Part shown: positions 44,588 through 54,019 of the stretch, in pieces
Layout: each line of letters starts with the position of its first letter
Numbering within the stretch: the first letter of the stretch is position 1
Origin: Halomonas halmophila
GTDB lineage: Bacteria; Pseudomonadota; Gammaproteobacteria; Pseudomonadales; Halomonadaceae
DNA length: 64,000 nt
Reading direction: 5' to 3'
Assembly: GCF_006540005.1 (NCBI RefSeq)
Contig: NZ_BJOC01000003.1
Span: forward strand, 1 to 64,000
The notes under the pieces: generated by a model
What the model saw: the letters and a program-made list of their open reading frames with translations, nothing else
Told to the model about the DNA's origin: nothing
The model's database searches: none
Position numbers and translations under genes: made by a program

Positions 44588-44623
44588 GACCCGTCCTCTT
44601 CGCGAGGGCGGGTCTTCCTTTTT
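44588..44623 (+). terminator. Rho-independent terminator of the tRNA cluster
   Basis: An 11-bp stem GACCCGTCCTC/GAGGGCGGGTC (one wobble) with a 5-nt loop, followed by TTCCTTTTT. Confidence 0.9.
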
Positions 44624-44772
44624 GGCAAGCTTGCCATTGGCGGAATCCGCGCGATCATTGCCCGGATTCCGCGATCGTTGAAGCGCCACTGCCTCGCCAG
44701 TCCCTGTCATCGGGGGTGTCGAGCGGTGAGCGCTTCTTTTTTTGTGGGCGTTTGGCGTCCGGGGTCCGGCGG

Positions 44773-45789
44773 TCAGGCCGTGGATGCCAGCCGGGTGGCG
44801 CCCCGCGAATCACGCAGTCCTGCCAGGAAGTCCTCCAGCTCAGTGACCCGACGCAAGGCCTGGAAACAGGTCGCGGCCTCGGCATCATGGGCGCGCATGT
44901 GGTTCATCCACTGCTTTAGTCGAGCGACCACCACCCGCGCGGAAAGTGTGCTACGCTGCAATGCAGCATAGGCGAGCAGGGTATCAGCCTTGCGCGACCA
45001 GGGGGTGGCCGGCAGCCGTTCGCCGGTGCGTTGCCAATGGCGGATCCGCGCTGCCAGGTCGGGATCGGCGAGGGCGCTGCGTCCCAGCATGACATCGCGG
45101 CACCCCGAGAGGGTGCGGGCCTTCCAGTAATCCTCGAGGCTCCAGATATCACCGTTGGCCACGACCGGAATGCTCAGGCGCTCGCGCATGCGGCCGATCC
45201 ATTCCCAGTGTGCCGGGGGACGATAACCCTCGTTGCGGGTTCGGGCATGGACCACTAGCTGTTGCGCCCCGCCATCCTCGGCGGCATGGGCGCACTCCAG
45301 TGCCCGGCGCCGGTCGGCGAAGCCGAGCCGGACCTTGGCGGTTACCGGGATGGTGTCGCCCACGGCGTCATGAACGGCGGTGACGGCGGCGCGAAGACGC
45401 TCCGGGTCGCGCAGCATGGAGGCGCCCCCGTCGTGCCGGTTGACCAGTTTGGCGGGGCAGCCGAAATTGAGGTCGAGGCTGGTCGTGCCCAGGGCCAACG
45501 CCTGGCGCGCATTGGCGGCCAGCGCGGCGGGGTCCGAGCCCAGCAGCTGCAGATGCACGGGTGCGCCGCCGGGCGTGAGCGGCCTGCCATCGGCCAGCTC
45601 AGGGCAGTGGCGCAGGAAGACGCGCGGCGGCAGGCGGGTGTCCACCACGCGCACGAATTCGGTCACGGTCCAGTCAATGCCGGGCGAGCGGGTGAGGAGG
45701 TCGCGAGTCGCGGCATCGATGACCCCTTCCATGGGGGCTAGGCCGATACGACCCTGATGTTGTAAATTAACTACGTCAATGTGTGGCAT
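44773..45789 (-). CDS. dusC: tRNA-dihydrouridine(16) synthase DusC
   Basis: A flavin enzyme that reduces uridine 16 in the D-loop of tRNAs. The 338-residue protein begins its barrel at GRIGLAPMEGVIDAATRDLL and has the C-type active-site region LDLNFGCPAKLVNRHDGGASML with the catalytic Cys, then VTAKVRLGFADRR, LVVHARTRNEGYRPPAHWEWIG, VVANGDIWSLEDY and the FMN phosphate-binding GCRDVMLGRSAL. The residues after GCPAK fit DusC better than DusA or DusB. The start is uncertain: ATGs at 45789 and 45807 both lack a clear ribosome-binding site. Convergent with the tRNA cluster and divergent from oadG. Confidence 0.9.
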   Translation of the reverse strand: MPHIDVVNLQHQGRIGLAPMEGVIDAATRDLLTRSPGIDWTVTEFVRVVDTRLPPRVFLRHCPELADGRPLTPGGAPVHLQLLGSDPAALAANARQALALGTTSLDLNFGCPAKLVNRHDGGASMLRDPERLRAAVTAVHDAVGDTIPVTAKVRLGFADRRRALECAHAAEDGGAQQLVVHARTRNEGYRPPAHWEWIGRMRERLSIPVVANGDIWSLEDYWKARTLSGCRDVMLGRSALADPDLAARIRHWQRTGERLPATPWSRKADTLLAYAALQRSTLSARVVVARLKQWMNHMRAHDAEAATCFQALRRVTELEDFLAGLRDSRGATRLASTA

Positions 45790-45889
45790 GACGTCATTGT
45801 AATGCATAACGAAGCGGGCAGGTCACCCGGCCCCGAGATACACGCGCCCGTCGGCCCGGCGGCTGTCGGGCGCGGCAGGAGAAGATCGC

Positions 45890-46141
45890 ATGCAGGATAC
45901 ACAGTTGTTGAACGAGGGCCTGGCCCTGATGGGGCTCGGCATGGGTTTCGTGTTCGTCTTCCTGACGGTTCTGGTCATCACGACCACCCTGATGTCGCGG
46001 GTGATCGGCCGTTACTTTCCCGAGCCGGCGCCGCCCGGGCCGCCATCGGTAGCCGGGCGTTCGACACCGACACGCGATGAGGACGTCATGGCTGCCATCA
46101 GTGTCGCCGTGCATCGGCACCGCCAGCGCCATCGGCGCTGA
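45890..46141 (+). CDS. oadG: Oxaloacetate decarboxylase gamma subunit
   Basis: OadG is the small membrane subunit that holds the sodium-pumping decarboxylase together. The 83-residue protein has one N-terminal membrane helix (LLNEGLALMGLGMGFVFVFLTVLVITTTLMSRVI), a short Pro-rich linker and a polar C-terminus with several His (VAVHRHRQRHRR), in line with the zinc-binding tail of the family. GGAG precedes the ATG. First gene of oadG-oadA-oadB; sequence conservation in this family is low, so identity rests on topology plus context. Confidence 0.92.
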   Translation: MQDTQLLNEGLALMGLGMGFVFVFLTVLVITTTLMSRVIGRYFPEPAPPGPPSVAGRSTPTRDEDVMAAISVAVHRHRQRHRR

Positions 46142-46216
46142 ATGGGCGGCCGCGGGATCCGCTCTCGTCTAGTTATATAACAAGATATTCAGGTTACAAC
46201 GATAAGGAAACCTCTC

Positions 46217-48022
46217 ATGACGGAGAATGCCAACCCTCTCGGGATCACGGATGTGGTGCTGCGTGATGCGCATCAGTCGCTGTTTGCCACGCGCCTGCGT
46301 CTGGACGATATGCTGCCGATTGCCGAAAAGCTCGATCGGATCGGCTTCTGGTCACTGGAGTCCTGGGGCGGCGCGACCTTCGATGCCTGCATTCGCTATC
46401 TCGGTGAAGACCCCTGGGAGCGCATTCGGGCATTGAAGGAGGCCATGCCCAATACACGCCAGCAGATGCTGCTGCGCGGGCAGAACCTGCTGGGCTACCG
46501 TCACTATGCCGATGATGTGGTCGATCGCTTCGTCGAGCGCGCCAGGACCAACGGGGTCGATGTGTTTCGCGTCTTCGACGCCATGAATGACCCGCGCAAT
46601 CTGGAGCGGGCGCTGCGTGCCGTGCGTGCCAATGACGGCCATGCCCAGGGCACCATTTCCTACACGGTGAGCCCGGTGCACACCATGGAGAGCTGGGTCG
46701 AGCTGGCCGGCACCATTGCCGACATGGGCGCCGACTCGCTGGCCATCAAGGACATGGCGGGCCTGTTGACGCCCTATGATGCCCATGAGCTGGTTTCGCG
46801 CCTCAAGCAGACGCTGGACATCCCCGTGCATCTGCACTGCCATGCCACCACCGGGATGTCCACGGCCACGGCGCTCAAGGCGGTAGAGGCCGGCGTCGAC
46901 AATGTCGATACCGCCATCTCGTCGATGTCGATGACCTATGGTCACAGCCCCACCGAATCGCTGGTGGCCATGCTCAAGGGCACGCAGCGGGATACCGGCC
47001 TGGATCTCGAGGCGCTCGAGGACATCGCCGGCTACTTCCGCGCCGTCCGCAAGAAGTATGCGTCATTCGAGGGCGCCCTCAAGGGCATCGATTCGCGCAT
47101 CCTGGTGGCTCAGGTGCCGGGCGGCATGCTGACCAACATGGAAGGCCAGCTCAAGGAGCAGGGGGCCGGCGACAAGCTGGACGACGTGCTGGCGGAGATT
47201 CCGCGGGTGCGCGAGGACCTCGGTTACATCCCGCTGGTTACCCCGACATCGCAGATCGTCGGGACCCAGGCGGTGATGAACGTGATGATGGGCGAGCGTT
47301 ACAAGTCCATCTCCAAGGAGGTCCAGGCGCTGCTCAAGGGCGAATACGGAGCCGCGCCGGCCGACTACAACAGCCAGCTCCAGGCCCGCGTCCTCGAGGG
47401 GGCCGAACCGATCACCGAACGTCCGGCGGATCGCCTGTCGCCGGAGATGGAGCGCCTGTCCAGCGAGCTCGAGGACAAGGCTGAGGCCGATGGCATGCGC
47501 CTGGCCGAAGGCCAGTGTCGGGTCGACGATGTCCTCACCTATGCGCTCTTCCCGCAGATCGGCCTGAAGTACCTGGCCAACCGGGATGATCCGGGTGCCT
47601 TCGAGCCGGCGCCACAGGCCCCGGAGGAAGCATCGGCGACGGCCGCGCCCGTCACTGCGCCCGCCGGTGAGCCCGGTGCGCCCGAGACCTACACCGTCAA
47701 GGTCAATGGCAAGAGCTATGTGGTCGAGGTCGCCGAGGGCGGAGAGATCGACCGGGTCCAGGAGCAGGGCACGGCGCCCCAGGCCGGCGCCGCGCCTGCT
47801 GTCACCTCCACGGGCGAGGCCATCGCCGCGCCCCTGGCCGGCAACATCTTCAAGGTCAACGTCAAGCCCGGTGACACTGTGGCCGAGGGCGATGTCGTGA
47901 TCATCCTCGAGGCCATGAAGATGGAGACCGAGGTACGGGCCGCCAGTGCGGGCATCGTCTCGGAGGTCAGGGTCAGCGAAGGGGATAGCGTGGCCGTCGG
48001 CGATACGCTGATCGCCCTCTAG
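46217..48022 (+). CDS. oadA: Oxaloacetate decarboxylase alpha subunit (biotin carrier)
   Basis: OadA transfers the carboxyl group of oxaloacetate to its own biotin. The 601-residue protein has the carboxyltransferase TIM barrel ([82 protein letters not shown]), the PYC_OADA domain ([33 protein letters not shown]), a Pro/Ala linker, and a biotinyl domain with the target Lys568 in EAMKMET. Codon use is like the neighbours. Together with oadB it links decarboxylation to sodium export. Confidence 0.97.
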   Translation: MTENANPLGITDVVLRDAHQSLFATRLRLDDMLPIAEKLDRIGFWSLESWGGATFDACIRYLGEDPWERIRALKEAMPNTRQQMLLRGQNLLGYRHYADDVVDRFVERARTNGVDVFRVFDAMNDPRNLERALRAVRANDGHAQGTISYTVSPVHTMESWVELAGTIADMGADSLAIKDMAGLLTPYDAHELVSRLKQTLDIPVHLHCHATTGMSTATALKAVEAGVDNVDTAISSMSMTYGHSPTESLVAMLKGTQRDTGLDLEALEDIAGYFRAVRKKYASFEGALKGIDSRILVAQVPGGMLTNMEGQLKEQGAGDKLDDVLAEIPRVREDLGYIPLVTPTSQIVGTQAVMNVMMGERYKSISKEVQALLKGEYGAAPADYNSQLQARVLEGAEPITERPADRLSPEMERLSSELEDKAEADGMRLAEGQCRVDDVLTYALFPQIGLKYLANRDDPGAFEPAPQAPEEASATAAPVTAPAGEPGAPETYTVKVNGKSYVVEVAEGGEIDRVQEQGTAPQAGAAPAVTSTGEAIAAPLAGNIFKVNVKPGDTVAEGDVVIILEAMKMETEVRAASAGIVSEVRVSEGDSVAVGDTLIAL

Positions 48023-48108
48023 GCGGTCGCACGTGCTCTGCGGAAAGCGCCGTGGCGGGCCTCGGTCCCGCCAGGCATTCTTTCGGCGCCTTCATCAAGG
48101 ACATGGTA

Positions 48109-49434
48109 ATGACAGATAAACTACTGACCCTGTGGCATGGCTCGGGACTCTACAATCTGGACCTCGGCCAGGCGGTCATGATTCTGGTGGGGCTGGCATT
48201 GCTCTACCTGGCCATCAACAAGAAATTCGAGCCGCTGCTGCTGGTGCCGATCGGCTTCGGCGGCATTCTGGCCAATATTCCCGAAGCCGGGCTGGCCCTG
48301 TCGGCCGCCGAGCAGGCCGCGCATCAAGCCGGCCCCCAGTTGCTCGAGCGCATGGCGGTGGCGCTGGACGTGTCGCTGGACCCGTCGGCGAGCATCGAGG
48401 CCAGCCGGCATCTGGTGAGTGAAACCCTGCATGGCAATACCCCGCCGGATCTGGTACGTGCCGCCAATGACGTGGCGGCCTCCGCCGGCTTTGCCCCGGG
48501 CATGCTCTATCAGTTCTACAGCGTGGCCATTGCGTCCGGCGTGGCGCCCCTGGTGATCTTCATGGGGGTGGGGGCGATGACCGACTTCGGTCCGCTGCTG
48601 GCCAATCCGCGCACCCTCTTCCTGGGCGCCGCGGCGCAGTTCGGCATCTTCGCCACCCTGCTCGGGGCGGTGGGACTCTCGGCCATGGGAGTGTTCGACT
48701 TCTCGCTCAAGCAGGCGGCGGCCATCGGTATCATCGGTGGCGCCGACGGCCCGACCTCGATCTATGTCTCCAGCCTGCTGGCCCCCGAACTGCTGGGCGC
48801 CATCGCGGTGGCTTCCTACTCCTACATGGCGCTGGTGCCGCTGATCCAGCCGCCGATCATGCGCGCCCTGACCTCGCAGCGCGAGCGCGAGATCACCATG
48901 ACCCAGTTGCGCCCGGTCTCCAAGCTGGAAAAGATCGTCTTTCCGCTGGCGCTGCTGGTGCTGGTGGTGCTCTTCCTGCCGGACGCCGCGCCGCTGCTGG
49001 GCATGTTCTGTTTCGGCAACCTGATGCGCGAATGCGGGGTGGTCGAGCGCCTCTCGGACACGGCGCAGAATGCCCTGATCAATACCGTGACCATCTTCCT
49101 GGGACTCTCGGTGGGATCCAAGTTGATGGCAGACCGCTTCCTGGCCGTGGAAACCCTGGGGATCCTGGGACTCGGCATGGTCGCCTTCGCCATCGGTACC
49201 GCCTGCGGCATCCTCATGGCCAAGCTGCTCAACGGTGTCAGCAAGCAGGCGATCAATCCGCTGATCGGTTCCGCCGGTGTTTCGGCCGTGCCCATGGCCG
49301 CCCGGGTCTCCAACAAGATGGGGCTCGAGTCCAATCCGCACAACTTCCTGCTGATGCACGCCATGGGGCCCAATGTGGCGGGTGTCATCGGCTCGGCGGT
49401 GGCGGCCGGGGTAATGATCAAGTATCTCGGCTGA
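48109..49434 (+). CDS. oadB: Oxaloacetate decarboxylase beta subunit (sodium pump)
   Basis: OadB decarboxylates carboxybiotin and exports sodium ions across the inner membrane. The start at 48109 ([17 protein letters not shown]) follows AAGGA by 7 nt; the ATG 6 nt earlier is too close to it. The 441-residue protein is highly hydrophobic, with the conserved [69 protein letters not shown] (functional Asp in GGADGP), [16 protein letters not shown] and [21 protein letters not shown]. Last gene of oadGAB. A sodium-coupled enzyme suits a halophile. Confidence 0.97.
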   Translation: MTDKLLTLWHGSGLYNLDLGQAVMILVGLALLYLAINKKFEPLLLVPIGFGGILANIPEAGLALSAAEQAAHQAGPQLLERMAVALDVSLDPSASIEASRHLVSETLHGNTPPDLVRAANDVAASAGFAPGMLYQFYSVAIASGVAPLVIFMGVGAMTDFGPLLANPRTLFLGAAAQFGIFATLLGAVGLSAMGVFDFSLKQAAAIGIIGGADGPTSIYVSSLLAPELLGAIAVASYSYMALVPLIQPPIMRALTSQREREITMTQLRPVSKLEKIVFPLALLVLVVLFLPDAAPLLGMFCFGNLMRECGVVERLSDTAQNALINTVTIFLGLSVGSKLMADRFLAVETLGILGLGMVAFAIGTACGILMAKLLNGVSKQAINPLIGSAGVSAVPMAARVSNKMGLESNPHNFLLMHAMGPNVAGVIGSAVAAGVMIKYLG

Positions 49435-49466
49435 ACGGCACTGCCTGCTCGACGCTGAACCCCTTC

Positions 49467-49489
49467 CGCGGCGCCCGAGTGGCGCCGCG
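49467..49489 (+). terminator. Hairpin after oadB, possible terminator
   Basis: A 9-bp stem CGCGGCGCC/GGCGCCGCG with a 5-nt loop, 32 nt after the stop codon. No T-run follows closely. Confidence 0.4.
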
Positions 49490-49562
49490 CCATCGTTCTG
49501 TCATCTTTCGCTCCTAGTCTGTGGTCATCGGCGCGCGGGCGCCCGGCTGGAGCGAGTCTCGA

Positions 49563-51341
49563 ATGATCGATATCGAACAATCCCTGCTGAGCAAGTCCTC
49601 CCGAGTGGCGGCCTGGCCCGCCTGGATGCGCCGGCCACTGGTGGCCGGGTTGCGACGGCTGGTGCATGAGCGCGAGGTCAACGACTTCCTGTCGCGCCAT
49701 GGCGAGCTGGGCTGGCTGGAGTTCATCGACCAGGTCTTCGATCATTTCCGCTTCGGCTACACCCTGTCGTCCCGGCAGCGCGACAATATTCCCGCGACCG
49801 GCCGGGTGGTCATCGTAGCCAATCATCCCCTCGGGGCCCTGGATGGTCTGGCACTGATCCGGATGGTCGCCGAGCTGCGTCCCGATGTCTGCATTCTGGC
49901 CAATGATCTGCTGTGCCAGATCGGTCCCTTGAGCGACGTGATCCTGCCGGTGGACAACCTGTCGCGCAAGGGCTATCGGCGCAGCCTGGGGCGCATGGTC
50001 GAGGCCCTGGAAGATGACCGTGCGGTGATCGTCTTCCCGGCCGGCGAGGTATCCCGAGCTGGCCCTGCCGGCGTGCGCGATGGCAAGTGGCTGTCCGGGT
50101 TTCTGCACGCCGCACGGCGTACCAATGCGCCGATCCTGCCGGTGCATATCAACGGCCGCAATTCCTCGTGGTTCTACGGCCTGGCGCATCTCCACAGTCA
50201 ACTGGGCACCCTGATGCTGCCCAGCGAGATGTTTCGGCAGCGGGATCGCCAGCTGGCACTGCGCGTCGGTGGCCTGATCCCGCTGGCACGCTTCGACCGC
50301 GAGGATCTGACCACCGCCGTCAAGATGAAGCTGCTGCGCAAGCATGTGTATCGCCTGGGGCGGGGGCGCAAGGGCGTCTTCGTCAGCGAGACCGGCATCG
50401 CGCGCCCCGAAAGTCGTCAGCGTCTGCGCGAGGAACTGCGCGAAGCCAGGCGCCTGGGGGTCACTCAGGACGGCAAGCGGATCCTGTTATTCGACAGCCA
50501 CCCCGACTCGGCGGTAATGCGCGAGCTCGGCCGGCTGCGGGAGATCACCTTCCGGCGCGTGGGGGAGGGCTCCGGCAGCAAGCGTGACCTGGATGATTTC
50601 GACCATTACTATCGCCACCTGATCCTGTGGGATGACCAGGATCTGGAAATCGCCGGCGCCTATCGCCTGGGAGAGGTCGGCGCGATTCTCGATCGCCACG
50701 GCGTGGCCGGCCTCTACACTTCCACGATCTTCCAGCTCGATCAGGCCCCCTGGGAGCGGTGGCGCCATGGCGTCGAGCTGGGGCGCAGCTTTGTCCAGCC
50801 GCGCTACTGGGGACGGCGCAGCCTGGAATACCTGTGGGTCGGACTGGGGGCCTATCTGCGCGAGCATCCCGAGGTGCGCTGGCTGTTCGGGCCGGTCACC
50901 ATTCCCAACCTGATGCCGCCCCTGGCGCGCGAGCTGCTGGTGGGCTACTACCAGCACTATCATGGTGATGGCAGCACCGGGATTCGGCCGCGGGCGCCCT
51001 ATCGACTGTCGCTGGCGGGCGAGCAGGAGGTCGAGCGCCTGCTGAGCGGTGATGATGCCCAGCAGGACTTCCGTCGCCTGCGTCATGCCCTGCAGGCGAT
51101 GGGGGCCGGTGTGCCGGCGCTGTACAAGCAGTACATCGAGGTCGCCGAACCCGGCGGGGCTCGCTTTCTGGCATTCGGCGTGGATGCCGGCTTTGGGTAC
51201 TGCACCGATGGCCTGGTGGAAGTGGATGTCACCCGGCTGAAGCCGGAAAAGCGGGCGCGCTACATCGGCCATGCGACACGGGGCGAGGAGCCGGCCGGGC
51301 GGCCCCGGGAGCTCCGTGATCCGCCGCTTGCCGTCGAGTGA
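49563..51341 (+). CDS. olsF: Bifunctional acyltransferase, OlsF-type ornithine lipid synthase
   Basis: A 592-residue fusion. Residues about 60-270 form a PlsC-like O-acyltransferase with His88 and Asp94 in NHPLGALDG (HX5D, as in the hemolysin-like branch rather than HX4D) and VIVFPAGEVSR. Residues about 330-570 form a GNAT-like N-acyltransferase of the OlsB type (DLDDFDHYYRHLILWDDQDLEIAGAYRLG, RSFVQPRYWGRRSLEYLWVGLGAYLREHPEVRWLFGPVTIPN). This is the architecture of OlsF, which makes ornithine lipids in one protein. The start MIDIEQSLL was chosen by protein look; its ribosome-binding site is weak. A related use on another amino acid is possible. Confidence 0.85.
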   Translation: MIDIEQSLLSKSSRVAAWPAWMRRPLVAGLRRLVHEREVNDFLSRHGELGWLEFIDQVFDHFRFGYTLSSRQRDNIPATGRVVIVANHPLGALDGLALIRMVAELRPDVCILANDLLCQIGPLSDVILPVDNLSRKGYRRSLGRMVEALEDDRAVIVFPAGEVSRAGPAGVRDGKWLSGFLHAARRTNAPILPVHINGRNSSWFYGLAHLHSQLGTLMLPSEMFRQRDRQLALRVGGLIPLARFDREDLTTAVKMKLLRKHVYRLGRGRKGVFVSETGIARPESRQRLREELREARRLGVTQDGKRILLFDSHPDSAVMRELGRLREITFRRVGEGSGSKRDLDDFDHYYRHLILWDDQDLEIAGAYRLGEVGAILDRHGVAGLYTSTIFQLDQAPWERWRHGVELGRSFVQPRYWGRRSLEYLWVGLGAYLREHPEVRWLFGPVTIPNLMPPLARELLVGYYQHYHGDGSTGIRPRAPYRLSLAGEQEVERLLSGDDAQQDFRRLRHALQAMGAGVPALYKQYIEVAEPGGARFLAFGVDAGFGYCTDGLVEVDVTRLKPEKRARYIGHATRGEEPAGRPRELRDPPLAVE

Positions 51342-51366
51342 CAGCCGGAGCCGCGGGCTGGGGCGA

Positions 51367-51987
51367 TCAGCTCGGCGTGAGCAGGGTCATGCGGCCCTTC
51401 AGCCGAGCATTCAACGGGTCGAGGTCCTGGTCGCTGTCGAGTGGCCAGCCCAGGGTCAGGGTCACGCCATCGGCCTGGTAGTCGACCGCTTCGACGGGAA
51501 TGTCGTGCTCGCTGCACCAGGTACGGGCAATGGCTTCCCCGGCGAAGTCGACCCTGACGTCGAGCGGGGTACGCTCGACGACCTCGCGGCGCGGCAGGCT
51601 TGCCAGAGCGTCGCTCACGGCCTGGGCATAGGCGCGCGCCAGGCCGCCCGTTCCCAGCTTGATGCCGCCGAAGTAGCGGATCACGACGCAGCCGACCCGG
51701 CCCAGGTCGGCGCCTTCCAGCACCTGAAACATGGGGCGGCCGGCGGTGCCGCCGGGCTCGCCGTCATCGGAGAAGCCGATGGCGTTCTGCTCCCCGGGCG
51801 GGCCGGCGATGAAGGCCGAACAATGGTGGCTGGCGTTCGGATGGGCCCGCCTGGCGGCGTCGAGCAGCGCCTCGAAGGTAGCCGTATCCGCGAGGCAGGC
51901 GGTCCAGGTGAGGAAGCGGCTGCGTTCTATCTCGAGCTCGGTCTCGCGCCACTCGCCCTCGGCCAGGTCGGGAATCGCGTAGCGCAT
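51367..51987 (-). CDS. YigZ/IMPACT-family protein
   Basis: The 206-residue protein has the UPF0029/IMPACT N-terminal domain (EIERSRFLTWTACLADTATFEALLDAARRAHPNASHHCSAFIAG, FSDDGEPGGTAGRPMFQVLEGADLGRVGCVVIRYFGGIKLGTGGLARAYAQAVSDAL) and a C-terminal DUF1949 ferredoxin-like domain. Eukaryotic IMPACT acts on translational control and E. coli YigZ is structurally known, but the bacterial role is not settled. Its start overlaps the stop of the LexA-like gene (ATGA), so it is likely co-transcribed and may be SOS-induced here. Convergent with olsF. Confidence 0.92.
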   Translation of the reverse strand: MRYAIPDLAEGEWRETELEIERSRFLTWTACLADTATFEALLDAARRAHPNASHHCSAFIAGPPGEQNAIGFSDDGEPGGTAGRPMFQVLEGADLGRVGCVVIRYFGGIKLGTGGLARAYAQAVSDALASLPRREVVERTPLDVRVDFAGEAIARTWCSEHDIPVEAVDYQADGVTLTLGWPLDSDQDLDPLNARLKGRMTLLTPS

Positions 51988-52466
51988 CAGGCGGCCAGGT
52001 CCGGCTGGCGCACCACGCCCATGACCATGCCCAGTACCTGGATATCACTGTTGTGCAGGAAGATGGGCGCCATGGATTCATTGGCCGGCTGCAGGCGAAC
52101 GCCGGATTTCTCGATATAGAACTTCTTCAGCGTGACCTCCTGATCATTGATCATCACCACCGCGGTTTCGCCGTTCTCGGCACTCTCGCGGCGCTCGATG
52201 ATAATGACATCGCCATCGAAGATGTTGCAATCGACCATGGAGTTGCCGTTCACTCGCAGTGCATAGGTGTTGCGGCGAACCATGCGCGTGGGGACCTCGA
52301 TGCTGTCTGCATCCAGGCAGGCTTCGATGGGCATGCCCGCCGATACGCGCCCCAGCAGGGGGATCTCGACCTGCTCCTCAAGGTCGGCGGCGTCCAGCGG
52401 TGCCCAGGCCTCGGCAATCGGCAGGTTGGGCTGACGAAACAGGTACTGTGGTGAAGAACTGGGCAT
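51987..52466 (-). CDS. S24-family autoproteolytic protein, LexA/UmuD-like without DNA-binding domain
   Basis: A 159-residue protein that is nearly all S24 peptidase domain: IPLLGRVSAGMPIEA with the Ala43-Gly44 self-cleavage site, catalytic Ser76 (VNGNSMVDCNIFDGDVIII) and Lys114 (EVTLKKFYIEK), then GMVMGVVRQPD. LexA (about 200 residues) would have an N-terminal winged helix; only 42 residues precede the cleavage site here and there is no room upstream for more. The Ala-Gly site is LexA-like, the size is UmuD-like. A perfect LexA box lies 28 nt before the ATG. No umuC is adjacent; yigZ follows with a 4-nt overlap. Function unproven. Confidence 0.88.
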   Translation of the reverse strand: MPSSSPQYLFRQPNLPIAEAWAPLDAADLEEQVEIPLLGRVSAGMPIEACLDADSIEVPTRMVRRNTYALRVNGNSMVDCNIFDGDVIIIERRESAENGETAVVMINDQEVTLKKFYIEKSGVRLQPANESMAPIFLHNSDIQVLGMVMGVVRQPDLAA

Positions 52467-52493
52467 GGCGTGACGTCTCCCTGTTGGCAATGA

Positions 52494-52509
52494 CTGTCTA
52501 TTCATACAG
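52494..52509. promoter_or_regulatory. LexA box upstream of the S24-family gene
   Basis: CTGTCTATTCATACAG fits CTGT-N8-ACAG exactly and differs from the recA box at 37867 at only a few central bases. It could also influence the divergent ccmA promoter, which is about 150 nt away. Confidence 0.93.
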
Positions 52510-52665
52510 TACTTGGTCAGGATAGCAGGCAATTCGCATCTGGCAAGGGTCATGCCGTTGAAGCGTTGCCGGCCGCGTCGGGGCTCCGTGAGCCCGGCCC
52601 GACTGGCGATGCGAACGATTTGCGTGTAACGTGCCGGGCCTGATGCCTGTTGTCCGGAGCCTATC

Positions 52666-53310
52666 TTGAGCCTGCAGCTGCAAGCCCGAAATCTGGCCTG
52701 TGAGCGAGACGGCCGCTGGTTGTTCGGTGCGCTCGATCTGGAGATCCAGGGCGGTGACATCCTGCGTGTCGAGGGCGCCAACGGCAGCGGCAAGACGACA
52801 CTGTTGAAGCTCCTGTCGGCCCAGTCCCTCGACTATCAGGGCACCCTGCTGTGGCGGGGTGAGCCATTGCGCCGCGTCCGCCGGGACTTCCTGTCGCATC
52901 TGCTGTACATCGGTCATGCCTCGGCCCTCAAGCCGGCGCTCAGCGCACTGGAGAACCTGGCCTGGCATGCTGCCCTGGCCGGCCAGCCGTCCAGCGAGGC
53001 GGAACGGGTTGCGGCCCTGGCGACGCTGGGGCTGTCGGGCTTCGAGGACCTGCCGGTCGGTCAGTTGTCGGCCGGTCAACAGCGCCGCGTCGCCCTGGCG
53101 AGGCTGGTGCTCGTGCGCCGCCGTCTGTGGATGCTCGACGAGCCTTTCACCGCCCTGGACCGGGACGGCATCCAGACGCTGGAAGCGCTGCTGTCATCCC
53201 ATGTCGGACAGGGCGGGAGTGTGGTGCTGACCACGCATCAGCCGCTGCGGGTCGAGGTGCCGGTGAATCGCTTGCATCTCGGCGAGGAGGGCGTGGATGT
53301 CACGACCTGA
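52666..53310 (+). CDS. ccmA: Cytochrome c maturation ATP-binding protein CcmA
   Basis: ATPase of the CcmABCD complex that releases holo-CcmE for heme delivery. The 214-residue protein has Walker A GANGSGKT at residues 37-44, signature LSAGQQRRVALARL and Walker B RLWMLDEPFTALD. The start is a TTG with GGAG 6 nt upstream; no suitable ATG exists and the family N-terminus begins here (MSLQLQARNLACERDGRWLF). First gene of a complete ccmABCDEFGHI operon; it overlaps ccmB by 14 nt. Confidence 0.95.
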   Translation: MSLQLQARNLACERDGRWLFGALDLEIQGGDILRVEGANGSGKTTLLKLLSAQSLDYQGTLLWRGEPLRRVRRDFLSHLLYIGHASALKPALSALENLAWHAALAGQPSSEAERVAALATLGLSGFEDLPVGQLSAGQQRRVALARLVLVRRRLWMLDEPFTALDRDGIQTLEALLSSHVGQGGSVVLTTHQPLRVEVPVNRLHLGEEGVDVTT

Positions 53311-54004
53311 GCGATACGCCGAGCCCTCGGGGGCGAACAGGCCCCTGATCGCCATGATGCGCCGCGATCTGCTGCTGATGATGCGATCTCCGGGCGCCTG
53401 GCTCAATCCGTTGGCCTTTTTCGCCCTGGTGATTACCCTTTTCCCCGTGGGCATCTCGCCGGCGGCGTCGGTGTTGTCGACCCTGGCCCCCGGTCTGCTG
53501 TGGGTGGCGGCGCTGCTCGCGACGCTGCTGTCGCTGGAGGGCATGTTCCGGGATGATGCCGAGGATGGCAGCCTCGAACAGTTGTTGCTGGCGCCTCAGC
53601 CACTGCCGTTGCTGGTACTCGCCAGGGTCGCGGTACACTGGGTATCGACGGGGTTGCCCCTGGCGCTGATGGCGCCGGTCCTGGGGATCATGCTGGCGTT
53701 GCCATCCGGGAGCTACCCGATGCTGATGGCCTCGCTTGCCCTGGGCAGTGCTGCGCTCAGTCTGATCGGTGCCATCGGGGCGGCACTGACCATCGGGGTG
53801 GCACGTGGCGGCATCCTGCTCTCGCTGCTGGTACTGCCTCTTTACGTGCCGGTGCTGATCTTCGGCAGCGGGGCGGTTCAGGCGGCCATCGGTGGCACGC
53901 CCGTGGCACCACACCTGGCGCTGCTGGGTGCCTTGCTGGCGCTGGCGCTGGCGCTGGCACCCTGGGCCACGGCGGCGGCGCTGCGTATCAGTCTCAACGC
54001 TTGA
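53297..54004 (+). CDS. ccmB: Heme exporter membrane protein CcmB
   Basis: Membrane component of the CcmABCD complex. The 235-residue protein has about six hydrophobic helices and the family segments MMRRDLLLMMRSPGAWLNPLAFFALVITLFPVG, LLATLLSLEGMFRDDAEDGSLEQLLL and RGGILLSLLVLPLYVPVLIFGSGAV. It starts inside the ccmA end. A 15-nt gap separates it from ccmC. Confidence 0.95.
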   Translation: MSRPERYAEPSGANRPLIAMMRRDLLLMMRSPGAWLNPLAFFALVITLFPVGISPAASVLSTLAPGLLWVAALLATLLSLEGMFRDDAEDGSLEQLLLAPQPLPLLVLARVAVHWVSTGLPLALMAPVLGIMLALPSGSYPMLMASLALGSAALSLIGAIGAALTIGVARGGILLSLLVLPLYVPVLIFGSGAVQAAIGGTPVAPHLALLGALLALALALAPWATAAALRISLNA

Positions 54005-54019
54005 GGTAACGTCGCATTG

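Noticed and set aside
52532-52620. ATTCGCATC and GATGCGAAC inverted repeat between the LexA-like gene and ccmA
   Set aside because: Arms are short and about 70 nt apart; this can occur by chance and no structure follows.
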